The notes under the pieces: generated by a model | The model's input: only the letters and a program-made list of their open reading frames with translations | Told to the model about the DNA's origin: nothing | Database searches by the model: none | Assembly: GCA_900767695.1 (NCBI GenBank) | Contig: CAAGAC010000076.1 | Coordinates: forward strand, 1 to 48,512 | From: an uncultured Succinivibrio sp. | GTDB taxonomy: Bacteria > Pseudomonadota > Gammaproteobacteria > Enterobacterales > Succinivibrionaceae | Length of the DNA stretch: 48,512 bases | Reading direction: 5' to 3' | Program-made: the position numbers and the translations under genes | Part shown: positions 34,187-41,683 of the stretch, piece after piece | Layout of the letters: each line of letters opens with the position of its first letter | Position numbering within the stretch: the first letter of the stretch is position 1

Positions 34187-35382
34187 TAGAGATCCCCCAC
34201 GAGCTGCGAGGCGCGGCGCGCAGGCGCCGCCTTCCGCGAGGCCTTGCCGCCCTGGGCGGCCGGGGATTGCGCGCGGCCCTGGGCGCTCGTGGCGCTCTGG
34301 TAGGAAGGCGCGCCAACCTGCCCGTCGCGGCCTGGATCGGCAACTCCGGTGCCCTGGTTGTAGCGGTAGATCCAGTCGCCGGTCTTGGTGAAGGTGCCCG
34401 AGTGGGCGAGGGTGCCGTCGAGGATCGCCGGAGACGCCGAGGTAGGCACCAGGAAGACCACGCCCTGCGGGGTGTAGCCGATGGCCCTAGTTGATCCCTC
34501 GTAGCCGAAGGTGATGATCGCGCTCCTCACGGCATAGAGATCGCTGATGCTGCCGATGCCGGAGACCAGGATGCGCACCGAGCCATTGCGCGGGCCGATG
34601 GTGTCGGCCGCCGCGGCGGCCTGCCCGGCGCTGGCCGGGGATGAGACCTGGGAGGCCTGATCGCCGCCCTCGCCGCTCACGTTCTCCATGAGCGAGGAGG
34701 CGATGCCCGATGCCGCCTTGGCGGCGGCATCGTCCATGGCGGCCTTGGCGCTGCCGTTGCCGAGCTTGCGCCCGCCGGCGTCGTAGACGTCCCAGCGCAG
34801 GTCGAAGTCGTCGCCCTCCTTCGAGGAGGCGGCGGCCACGTAGAAGGTGGGCTTGTAGCGCGCGGAGGCCTTCATCAGAGCCTCGTCGTCGTGGGTCAGG
34901 AGCGCCTGGGCGCTCACCGCCTGCACGTCGTCGAGATCCATGAGCGGAAAGATGAGCTGGTAGTGCAGCTTCTGCGCAGCCGCGCTCATCGACAGCGCCA
35001 GCGGATCGGAGCTGTCGCCGCCGATGATCTTTCCGCTGCCGGCGTCGGCAAGCCACACGAGCACCGGCTCCTTGAGGCCGGACCACACGGCCGCGCCCGA
35101 GGAGGAGAGCTGGCGCGAGAGCTTGTCGCGGTCGAACTTGACGACTACCTTGCCGCCCTGGATCTCGACCGAGGACACCGCCCTGCCCGCCTCCTTGGCG
35201 CTGGCATTGACAGAGGATCCCGGAGCGAGCGAGGACGCGGCCTGCGCGTATCCTGCCGCGAGCGCCTTGTCGACGCCGTCAGCGAGCGCTCCCTCGTAGA
35301 CGAGCGGATCGGCTTCTTCCGCAAATGCCGCGCCGTGCGCGATCAGGGCCGCGGCGATGGCCGCAAGGACTGGTCCTCTCAT
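34186..35382 (-). CDS. DUF2066 secreted protein upstream of hda
   Basis: Exported protein of unknown function; a DUF2066 gene upstream of hda is a known arrangement in several gammaproteobacteria. A signal peptide (MRGPVLAAIAAALIAHGAA, cut near FAEE) precedes a region with LVYEGALADGVDKALAAGYA and VLVWLADAGSGKIIGGDSSD, and a C-terminal beta region IRILVSGIGSISDLYAVRSA-like. The last 70 residues are Ser/Ala/Gln-rich with a basic end. I use the ATG at 35382 (GGAGG at 9 nt); an ATG two codons upstream (35388) has the same site at only 3 nt. It overlaps hda by one base, so the two genes are coupled. Confidence 0.8.
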   Translation of the reverse strand: MRGPVLAAIAAALIAHGAAFAEEADPLVYEGALADGVDKALAAGYAQAASSLAPGSSVNASAKEAGRAVSSVEIQGGKVVVKFDRDKLSRQLSSSGAAVWSGLKEPVLVWLADAGSGKIIGGDSSDPLALSMSAAAQKLHYQLIFPLMDLDDVQAVSAQALLTHDDEALMKASARYKPTFYVAAASSKEGDDFDLRWDVYDAGGRKLGNGSAKAAMDDAAAKAASGIASSLMENVSGEGGDQASQVSSPASAGQAAAAADTIGPRNGSVRILVSGIGSISDLYAVRSAIITFGYEGSTRAIGYTPQGVVFLVPTSASPAILDGTLAHSGTFTKTGDWIYRYNQGTGVADPGRDGQVGAPSYQSATSAQGRAQSPAAQGGKASRKAAPARRASQLVGDL

Positions 35383-35587
35383 GTTCATGTGCCTCCATGG
35401 GGGCTGCGGCGCGCCAGAGTCCGGCCGCCGCGGCCCGTTTCATAGATTATACAGCCCGCGGGCCCGCTCCCATGTCGCCCGCCGCCGCGCCTTTGGCGCG
35501 CCTGAATTTGCCCGCGCCTGCCCAAAGGCAAGGGCAGATCGGCTAAAATCATCGCCAGTGTTTTTCCTGTCCCTTCTTGGAGGATTC

Positions 35588-36628
35588 ATGGCTAAGTTAA
35601 CCTACAAGGAAGCCGGGGTCGACATCGACGCCGGCGAGGAGCTGGTCGAGAGGATCAAGGCTCCGGTCAAGCGCACCAACCGTCCCGAGGTCATTGGCGG
35701 CCTGGGCGGCTTCGGCGCCCTCACCCGCATCCCGGAGGGCTACCGCAAGCCGGTGCTGGTGACCGGAACCGACGGCGTCGGGACCAAGCTGCGCCTTGCG
35801 ATTGACTACAACCGCCACAGCACCGTGGGGCAGGATCTCGTGGCCATGTGCGTCAACGACCTCATCGTCCAGGGCGCCGAGCCGCTGCTCTTCCTCGACT
35901 ACTACGGCACCGGCAGGCTGAGCGTGGACACCGCGACCACCGTGGTCACCGGCATCGCCTACGGCTGCGAGCTCGCTGGCTGCGCGCTCGTCGGCGGCGA
36001 GACCGCCGAGATGCCGGGCATGTACACCGAGGGCGACTACGATCTGGCAGGCTTCGCCGTCGGCGTGGTCGAGGAGGACAAGATCATCGACGGCTCGAAG
36101 GTGAAGGTCGGCGACGCGCTCATCGGCCTGGCCTCCTCCGGGCCTCACTCCAACGGTTTCTCGCTCATCCGCGCCATCCTCAAGGAGACCGGCACCGATC
36201 CTGCGACCACCAAGCTGCCCTCGGGCAGGAACCTGCTCGACGCACTCATCGAGCCGACCCGCATCTACGTCAAGAGCGTGCTCAAGCTCCTCAAGAACTG
36301 CAACGGCATACACGCCCTGGCCCACATCACCGGCGGCGGCTTCTGGGACAACATCCCCCGCGTCCTGCCTCAGGGCGCCTGCGCGACCATCAACGCCAGC
36401 TCCTGGAAGCGCCCCGAGGTCTTCGACTGGCTTGAGAAGGCCGGCGGCGTCGATCGCCACGAGATGTACCGCACCTTCAACAACGGCGTCGGCATGGTCA
36501 TTGCTGTTGCCAAGGATCAGGCGGACAAGGCCATCGAGTCGCTCAAGGCCTCGGGCGAGAACGCCTGGCTACTGGGCGAGGTGACCGCCGCCAGGGAAGG
36601 CGAGCCGCAGGTTGCCGTCAACTGGTAA
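35588..36628 (+). CDS. purM: Phosphoribosylformylglycinamidine cyclo-ligase PurM
   Basis: AIR synthetase, fifth step of purine biosynthesis. The 346-residue protein has TGTDGVGTKLRLA, VAMCVNDLIVQGAEPLLFLD, GGETAEMPGMY, ASSGPHSNGFSLIR and ITGGGFWDNIPR, all family hallmarks. TTGGAGG lies a few bases before the ATG. In E. coli purN follows purM; here a terminator and unrelated DNA follow, so purN is elsewhere or absent. A TAAAAT hexamer at 35544-35549 is a possible -10; no clear PurR operator is seen. Confidence 0.97.
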   Translation: MAKLTYKEAGVDIDAGEELVERIKAPVKRTNRPEVIGGLGGFGALTRIPEGYRKPVLVTGTDGVGTKLRLAIDYNRHSTVGQDLVAMCVNDLIVQGAEPLLFLDYYGTGRLSVDTATTVVTGIAYGCELAGCALVGGETAEMPGMYTEGDYDLAGFAVGVVEEDKIIDGSKVKVGDALIGLASSGPHSNGFSLIRAILKETGTDPATTKLPSGRNLLDALIEPTRIYVKSVLKLLKNCNGIHALAHITGGGFWDNIPRVLPQGACATINASSWKRPEVFDWLEKAGGVDRHEMYRTFNNGVGMVIAVAKDQADKAIESLKASGENAWLLGEVTAAREGEPQVAVNW

Positions 36629-36751
36629 GGTGCCGCCTGATCAAGAACTTATTCTTGCTTGAGACAGCAAGGTTTTAACCTACAGCATTAGAGCCCTGCC
36701 GGCCTACTTGCAGTGCATCAAATGGCGGGGACATGTTTAAGGCTACATCCA

Positions 36752-36790
36752 GGGCTGCATGGGGTCGGCACCATGCAGCCCTTTTGTTTT
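36752..36790 (+). terminator. Intrinsic terminator after purM
   Basis: GGGCTGCATGG pairs with CCATGCAGCCC around a short loop, followed by TTTTGTTTTT. It lies about 125 bp past the purM stop; the intervening stretch holds no gene. Confidence 0.85.
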
Positions 36791-36888
36791 TCTGAAAACG
36801 CCAAGCTGCTGGCGCATTTCTTCTTGCGCACCGGCGATCTCGTGTGCCAAGCTGTCGGCAGATACTCCAAGGCAAAGGAGGGAACGCC

Positions 36889-37089
36889 ATGGAACTTGAA
36901 CTCAGCTACATCCCCTCACCTAACGACCCGGTTGTTGTAACCAAGCACGGGGGTATTGCTCCAAACCCGTTTAACAAAGAGCTTCGCAGAAAGCTCATTA
37001 AAAGCATGCTCGCCTGCGTACCAATAAAGGTCGAGGGAGAATGCGACGAACAGCTCCAGTGCAAAGCCGGCAAGAACAATAAGAAATAG
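36889..37089 (+). CDS. Small hypothetical protein
   Basis: A 66-residue reading frame beginning MELELSYIPSPNDPVVVTKH with a strong ribosome site (AAAGGAGG, 7 nt before the ATG). It has no membrane helix, two Cys near the C terminus (EGECDEQLQC) and a basic end (KAGKNNKK). I do not recognise a family. The complementary strand also has a 64-codon frame with a hydrophobic N terminus but no ribosome site, so the plus-strand frame is preferred. It lies between the purM terminator and the 33-bp repeats, in AT-richer DNA. Confidence 0.5.
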   Translation: MELELSYIPSPNDPVVVTKHGGIAPNPFNKELRRKLIKSMLACVPIKVEGECDEQLQCKAGKNNKK

Positions 37090-37215
37090 CATCGCGGCCA
37101 TCCGCCACACCCACGGCCGGTTGCGGTTTCATTCCCGCCTCAAGCCCTGTCCCTTATCCGCGCTGCTTCTCATATCAGATACTATCTTGATCTTTAAGGA
37201 ATAGTTGAAATTTTG

Positions 37216-37314
37216 GTGCGGAAATGACGTTTTTCCATATAAACGATCGTGCGGAACGAGCGAATTTCACCTAATATGTTCGTGCGGGAATGACATTTTT
37301 GTCGCATCCGAACT
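37216..37314. repeat. Three tandem 33-bp degenerate direct repeats
   Basis: The motif GTGCGG(A/G)A recurs at exactly 33-bp steps (37216, 37249, 37282). Units 1 and 3 share GTGCGG-R-AATGAC-R-TTTTT; unit 2 shares the first eight bases and a later TTTC. They lie in the 344-bp gene-free stretch 37090-37433, between the small orphan gene and the ATPase pseudogene. Spacing near three helical turns would put all copies on one face of the DNA, which suits protein binding. No other function is visible in this gap. Confidence 0.7.
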
Positions 37315-37433
37315 ATGCGAAGAGGTCGAGATCACTCATTTAGAAGTGCGCTGAAACTACAAATTAGTTCAATTTCAACCTGGCGCGCCGAAAGACGTTT
37401 TAGTCGAGTTGAGATGCTTTTTTATAAAGATCA

Positions 37434-38828
37434 ATGGATAATTTCAACAATTCTCCTTCTAACGGATCCTACGGCAAGAAGTTCATCTTCAGAAGAAAAA
37501 TTTACGACCAGATGCTCCAGTGGAAAAAAGCATCTTCAGGTTCGACTGCCTTGATCATTGAAGGGTCGCGCCGCGTTGGAAAAACCACTGTTGTACAATA
37601 ATTTGCCAAACGTGAATACAAGAGTTGTCTTTTCATCGACTTTGCCAATTGTCCCTCAGGCGTCATGGAGGCGTTCTCAAACACCTCGGACCTTGATTAT
37701 CTCTTCGCTACGCTTGTCACACTGACCAATTCAAGACCGCTGCATAAACGCAAATCGGTTGTTGTGTTCGATGAAGTCCAGTTTTTCCCGAAGGCTAGAC
37801 AAGCTATCAAGTATTTCGTGAAAGACGGACGGTACGATTTTATTGAAATCGGCTCTCTCATCAGCATCCATCGAAATGTGTCAGACATTGTCATTCCAAG
37901 CGAGGAGGAATGCCTTGAGATGCATCCCATGGATTTTGAGGAGTTCTGCTGGGCGCTTGGCAAAGATGCGACCATCCCTTTTCTCCAGAGCTTGTTTGAG
38001 AAAAAAAGGCCGCTTATCTCTGGGGGATCAGGTGGGGCAATCTACCGAGAAATGGTGATGCGCTTCAGACTCTACCTTCTTCTTGGTGGCATGCCTCAGT
38101 CTATTGAAGAATATCTGCGCACTCAGAGTTTTGAACGCGTTGACCATGTTAAGCGCGGGATCATCCGCCTATACCAGCAGGACTTCAATAAAATTGATCA
38201 GTCGGGAACCGCTTCAAAACTTTTCACTTCCATTCCTTCGCAGCTATCGAGCAACCGCAGCCGGTTTTCGATTTCTGCCGCCGCAGGCAGGATGTCAAAG
38301 AACAAGGCCAGCCGAGCAATTCGCCTGATGGAGGAGAGCAAAGTTGTCAACATCGCGTGGCGCGCCAATGATCCCAATGTTGGATTGTCTCTTTCCGCAG
38401 ACTTGAGTGCGTTCAAGATGTTTGTCTGCGACACTGGGCTGTTCATCACCTTGGCTTTTTGGGACAAGTCCTTCACGGAAAACATAATTTATTCAAAATT
38501 GCTGGGAGGGAAGCTCAGCGTCAACTTGGGGTACGTATTTGAAAATGCCGTTGCACAGATGCTGGTCGCATCTGGCAACCGCCTTTTCTTCTATACCTTC
38601 AAAGCGCCGGGAGAACATCTTTACGAGATTGACTTCCTACTCTCCAAGAGAACAAAGATCTGTCCGATCGAGGTCAAATCAGGAGCACGCAAAACCCACA
38701 CATCCCTTGACGTGTTCTGCCAGAAATTTTCAAGTCGGATAGGTCAAAGGTACCTTATCCATGACGGTGATCTGGCAAAGGATCAGGAACTCCTAGCGAT
38801 CCCGTTCTTCATGGCGCCTTTCATCTGA
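37434..38828 (+). pseudogene. AAA ATPase with DUF4143 domain, broken by a nonsense codon
   Basis: The frame runs from an ATG at 37434 to the stop at 38828 (about 464 codons) but carries TAA at 37599-37601. It reads VVQ-stop-FAK where relatives commonly have a sense codon such as Glu; one base (GAA to TAA) would explain it. Before the stop is Walker A (EGSRRVGKTTVV); after it come Walker B (VVVFDEVQFFPKARQ), GSLIS, LLLGGMPQSIEEYL, and a C-terminal DUF4143/PD-(D/E)xK-like end (GYVFENAVAQ, EIDFLLSK, IEVKSG). The gene is AT-richer than its neighbours, suggesting transfer. A read-through or re-initiation product from an ATG at 37665 would lack the P-loop. Its biological role is not known. Confidence 0.8.
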
Positions 38829-38845
38829 GCTTTGTACTCGCTGAA

Positions 38846-38883
38846 GACAGCAGGGGCGCGGCTTTAACCGCGCCCCTGCTGTC
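38846..38883. terminator. Bidirectional terminator between ATPase pseudogene and gmhA
   Basis: A 16-bp perfect stem (GACAGCAGGGGCGCGG and its complement) with loop CTTTAA, between two convergent genes. It closes the acquired segment on its right side. Confidence 0.8.
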
Positions 38884-38896
38884 CTTGATCCTTGCC

Positions 38897-39481
38897 TTAA
38901 GCGCAGAGCGCCTCGATGCCGCGGATCATGATGTGGATGATCATGGTGTGGACCTCCTGGATGCGATCGGCGTAGCCATCGTGCGGCACGATGACCGGGA
39001 TGTCGCAGAGATCCTTGAGCCTGCCGCCGTCCTTGCCGAGCAGGCACACCGACTTCATGCCGATCGCGCGGGCGCTCTCGCAGGCCTTGACGATGTTCCC
39101 CGAGTTGCCCGAGGTCGAAATCCCCAGGAAGACGTCCCCCTTCTTTCCCATGCCCTCGACATAGCGCGAGAAAACGCTGTCGAACCCGTAGTCGTTGCCC
39201 ACGCAGGTGAGGTGGCTGGGGTCGCAGATCGCAACCGCCGGCAGCGCGCGGCGGTTGTCGCGGTAGCGCCCGGTGAGCTCCTCGGCAAAGTGCTGGGCGT
39301 CGCACATGCTCCCGCCGTTGCCCGCCGAGATCACCTTGCCGCCATCCTTGATGGAGTCCGCCATCATGCCTATGGCCTTTTCAATAAGCTCCGCAGTCCC
39401 CGGCGCCTCTATGAAATTGTGGAGCACCTGCTCCGACTGCCGCAGATCGTCAAGCACGCTGAAGCCCAATTCAATTGCCAT
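38897..39481 (-). CDS. gmhA: Sedoheptulose-7-phosphate isomerase GmhA
   Basis: First enzyme of ADP-heptose synthesis for the LPS inner core. The 194-residue SIS-domain protein has KVISAGNGGSMCDAQHFAEE, LTGRYRDNRRALPAVAI, GDVFLGISTSGNSGNIVKAC and the C-terminal EVHTMIIHIMIRGIE carrying the catalytic His. Length matches the family (192). It lies 48 bp after dnaQ on the same strand, so it is probably co-transcribed with it. Confidence 0.95.
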   Translation of the reverse strand: MAIELGFSVLDDLRQSEQVLHNFIEAPGTAELIEKAIGMMADSIKDGGKVISAGNGGSMCDAQHFAEELTGRYRDNRRALPAVAICDPSHLTCVGNDYGFDSVFSRYVEGMGKKGDVFLGISTSGNSGNIVKACESARAIGMKSVCLLGKDGGRLKDLCDIPVIVPHDGYADRIQEVHTMIIHIMIRGIEALCA

Positions 39482-39529
39482 GTTCCTATCCTTACTCTGA
39501 CTTGAAACCGTTGCTTCCAGGGCCTGCCC

Positions 39530-40543
39530 TCAGGCCTGCCCGCCATGGGCGGCGCCCGGCGCGGCCCTGGCAGCAAGGCGCGCCTTGTTCTTTGGATTGT
39601 TCGGGCTGCGCGGATCATCGTCCTCGCAGTTGCCGAGCACGCGGTCTACCCAGTGCTGGTGGGCGGCCTTCTCCCTAGCAAGCACGCCGTCGAGGATCCC
39701 CTGCTCCTCCTTGGTGAAGAGCTTGTCCCTCATCCCGGCGTACTCGTCGGCAAGGCGCTTCTTGAAATCCTTCTTGCCCTCGTCCTCCCCCTTTACAAGA
39801 AGAAGCATCTCAAACCCAGGAGCCCAGTCCGATCCCGCGGTCGGGGTCTTGCCGTCGTCGCCGTCGGAGACCTTGTGCACCTGCGCAAGCTTTAGCATCT
39901 CGTTGCGGTTCACAAGCTCCCGCTCGCGCTCGACCTGCATCAGGGGCAGCTTGACGCCCTGGGGGCGGATCCAGCGACGCGAGGAGGCCTCGGAGTCTGT
40001 GAACGAGAGCTCGGCCTGGCCGCCTGTCATCGCGAGGTAGACCTCGGCCAGGAGCTGGGCGTCCAGAAGCGCTCCGTGGAGGGTTCTTGCCGAGGCGTCG
40101 ATGTCGAAGATCGAGCATAGGTTGTCGAGGTTGACCTGGTGGCCGGGCACGAGCTTGCGCGCAAGCGCCACGGTGTCCACCACGTGGGCCATGTCGGCGG
40201 TGCGCTCCTGAAGGTTCATGAGCGTCCACTCCTTGTCGAGGAAGGAGGTGTCGAACTTGGCGTTGTGAATGAGAAGCTCGCTTCCGCGGATGAAGTCGAT
40301 GACCTGCCCGGCGACCTCGGCGAACTTGGGCTTGCCCTTGAGCTTCTCCCAGGTCCAGCCGTGGATGGCCGCGGCCTCCTCGTCTACCGGGCGCTCGGGA
40401 TCGATGTAGAGCTGGAGCTGCCTGCCGGTGATCCTGCGGTCGACGATCTCGACGCAACCTACCTCGATGATCCGGTGGTCGCCGGGGCTGCCGTCGTCGC
40501 ACTTGCCGGTAGTCTCGGTGTCAAGCGCCACGTACCTTTTCAT
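39530..40543 (-). CDS. dnaQ: DNA polymerase III epsilon (proofreading) subunit with long tail
   Basis: 3'-5' exonuclease of the replicative polymerase. The catalytic residues are visible: Asp8 and Glu10 in ALDTETTG, Asp98 in HNAKFDTSFLD, His156 and Asp161 in HGALLDAQ. The exonuclease domain ends near residue 181 (YLAMTGGQAELSF) and matches E. coli closely. The protein has 337 residues against 243; the extra C-terminal part includes VERERELVNRNEMLKLAQ, a charged helical stretch and an Ala/Pro-rich end. The ATG at 40543 has GGAGG 9 nt upstream. It is divergent from rnhA, as in E. coli. Confidence 0.95.
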   Translation of the reverse strand: MKRYVALDTETTGKCDDGSPGDHRIIEVGCVEIVDRRITGRQLQLYIDPERPVDEEAAAIHGWTWEKLKGKPKFAEVAGQVIDFIRGSELLIHNAKFDTSFLDKEWTLMNLQERTADMAHVVDTVALARKLVPGHQVNLDNLCSIFDIDASARTLHGALLDAQLLAEVYLAMTGGQAELSFTDSEASSRRWIRPQGVKLPLMQVERERELVNRNEMLKLAQVHKVSDGDDGKTPTAGSDWAPGFEMLLLVKGEDEGKKDFKKRLADEYAGMRDKLFTKEEQGILDGVLAREKAAHQHWVDRVLGNCEDDDPRSPNNPKNKARLAARAAPGAAHGGQA

Positions 40544-40584
40544 CAGGCCATTCCTCCATCTCATGCGCCCAGGGGCGCATAGGG

Positions 40585-40593
40585 ATTTTAGCA
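40585..40593 (-). promoter_or_regulatory. Extended -10 promoter candidate for dnaQ-gmhA
   Basis: The minus strand reads TGCTAAAAT, 41 bp before the dnaQ ATG. The same nonamer precedes zipA. Confidence 0.5.
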
Positions 40594-40888
40594 AACGCAG
40601 CCGCAGGGCGGCCTGCCTTGCCGGGGCGATCCGAAAGCCTTTTGTCCCGTTGAAATCCGATCTGGATGTGGCGCGCCGAGGTCTTCTGAAATGCCACTAT
40701 TCGCGTCCTTGCGGTGTGCGGCTGATGCGAATAGTCGCCGCAAACGCCTGCCGCAGCGTGATTTGAGTCAAGGTTTCGACCCCTTCTGCAAATTTGTTGC
40801 AGTTTTTCGACACTCGGCACAAAAATGCATGGAACAATTTTCATTCTCCTTGAAAACAAATGACTTTTAAAATTATTTTCTTTTTTTT

Positions 40889-40963
40889 AACCCGATCTGG
40901 GCCGAATGAGGCGGCGATCACAGCTTTTCGCGGTGAATTTTTGATCGCGATCGGGCTTTTTTT
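40889..40963 (+). ncRNA. Possible small RNA 3' end or stand-alone terminator
   Basis: Two coaxial stems, CCCGATC (40891-40897) with GATCGGG (40949-40955) and GCGATCA (40914-40920) with TGATCGC (40942-40948), end in C followed by TTTTTTT. No gene lies upstream on this strand in the dnaQ/rnhA gap, so the structure does not end a known mRNA. No convincing promoter was found. Low confidence. Confidence 0.3.
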
Positions 40964-41009
40964 GACGCAACCTGCTGTTATCCATGCAAAAGGCCATGAA
41001 AATTTCTTT

Positions 41010-41018
41010 TGCTATAAT
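41010..41018 (+). promoter_or_regulatory. Extended -10 promoter for rnhA-mltD
   Basis: TGCTATAAT, a perfect -10 with the extended TGn, preceded by a T-rich stretch. It leaves a leader of about 145 nt before the rnhA ATG that contains the hairpin at 41081-41098. Confidence 0.6.
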
Positions 41019-41168
41019 CAAAACATACCTGATGCCGCCTTCCGCCTGGCACAAGACGGGAGGCGCTGTGCTTTGCCAAAGCCCCCTTGACAGGGGGCGG
41101 CGGATTGGCGGAGAGGGGCGCGGCGCAATCAGGCGCGCCGCCTCCGCCATCCTGGTCGGATCCTGGGC

Positions 41169-41630
41169 ATGAAGGAAGTCGCTTTGTACACTGACGGCTC
41201 GTGCCTGGGCAATCCCGGGCCCGGCGGCTACGCCGCCGTGCTCGAGTACCGGGGGCACGTCAGGGAAATATCTCAGGGCTATGTCCGTACGACCAACAAC
41301 CGTATGGAGCTTCTGGCAGTCATTACGGGGCTGTCTGTCCTGAAGGAGCCGTGCAGCGTCACTGTCACAACCGACAGCCAGTACGTGAAGAACGGAATGA
41401 CCTCATGGCTCCAGGGCTGGAAAAGCCATGGCTGGAAGACCAGCACGAAGCAGGCGGTGAAGAACCTGGACCTGTGGAAGAGGCTCGACGAGGAGTGCTC
41501 CCGCCACAGGATCTCCTGGAACTGGGTGAAGGGCCACGCCGGACACCCGCAGAACGAGCGCTGCGACGAACTCGCGCGCTCGGCCGCCCTCGGAGACCGA
41601 AAGATACCTGACACGGGCTTTGTCTCCTAA
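41169..41630 (+). CDS. rnhA: Ribonuclease HI
   Basis: Cuts RNA in RNA-DNA hybrids. The 153-residue protein has all four catalytic acids: Asp in YTDGSCLGNPGPGG, Glu in NNRMELLAV, Asp in TTDSQYVKNG, and Asp in NERCDELAR, plus the His of WVKGHAGH. Length matches E. coli (155). The divergent pairing with dnaQ is conserved. mltD follows 53 bp later on the same strand. Confidence 0.97.
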   Translation: MKEVALYTDGSCLGNPGPGGYAAVLEYRGHVREISQGYVRTTNNRMELLAVITGLSVLKEPCSVTVTTDSQYVKNGMTSWLQGWKSHGWKTSTKQAVKNLDLWKRLDEECSRHRISWNWVKGHAGHPQNERCDELARSAALGDRKIPDTGFVS

Positions 41631-41683
41631 TTGTCAGCTAACGTTCAAGGCGTACGCTCAGTGCGTCCTACGAAAGGAAGACG

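Larger units (their letters stand above)
40594..41168. other. Long divergent intergenic region dnaQ / rnhA
   Basis: About 575 bp without a recognised protein gene. It holds the dnaQ promoter candidate at its left edge, an AT-rich centre (about 40760-41030) with the nested hairpin at 40889-40963, the rnhA promoter candidate at 41010-41018, and a GC-rich rnhA leader containing the hairpin GCCCCCTTGACAGGGGGC at 41081-41098. Confidence 0.6.

Noticed and set aside
36629..36890. tRNA gene after purM as an island attachment site
   Set aside because: No cloverleaf or GGTTCRAATCC-type T-arm could be found in this stretch.
36916..37110. 64-codon minus-strand frame with a hydrophobic N terminus
   Set aside because: No ribosome site and it overlaps the small plus-strand gene that has a strong one; kept only as an alternative.
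37216..37314. CRISPR array
   Set aside because: Only three degenerate units with a 33-bp step, no constant repeat separated by unique spacers and no cas genes.
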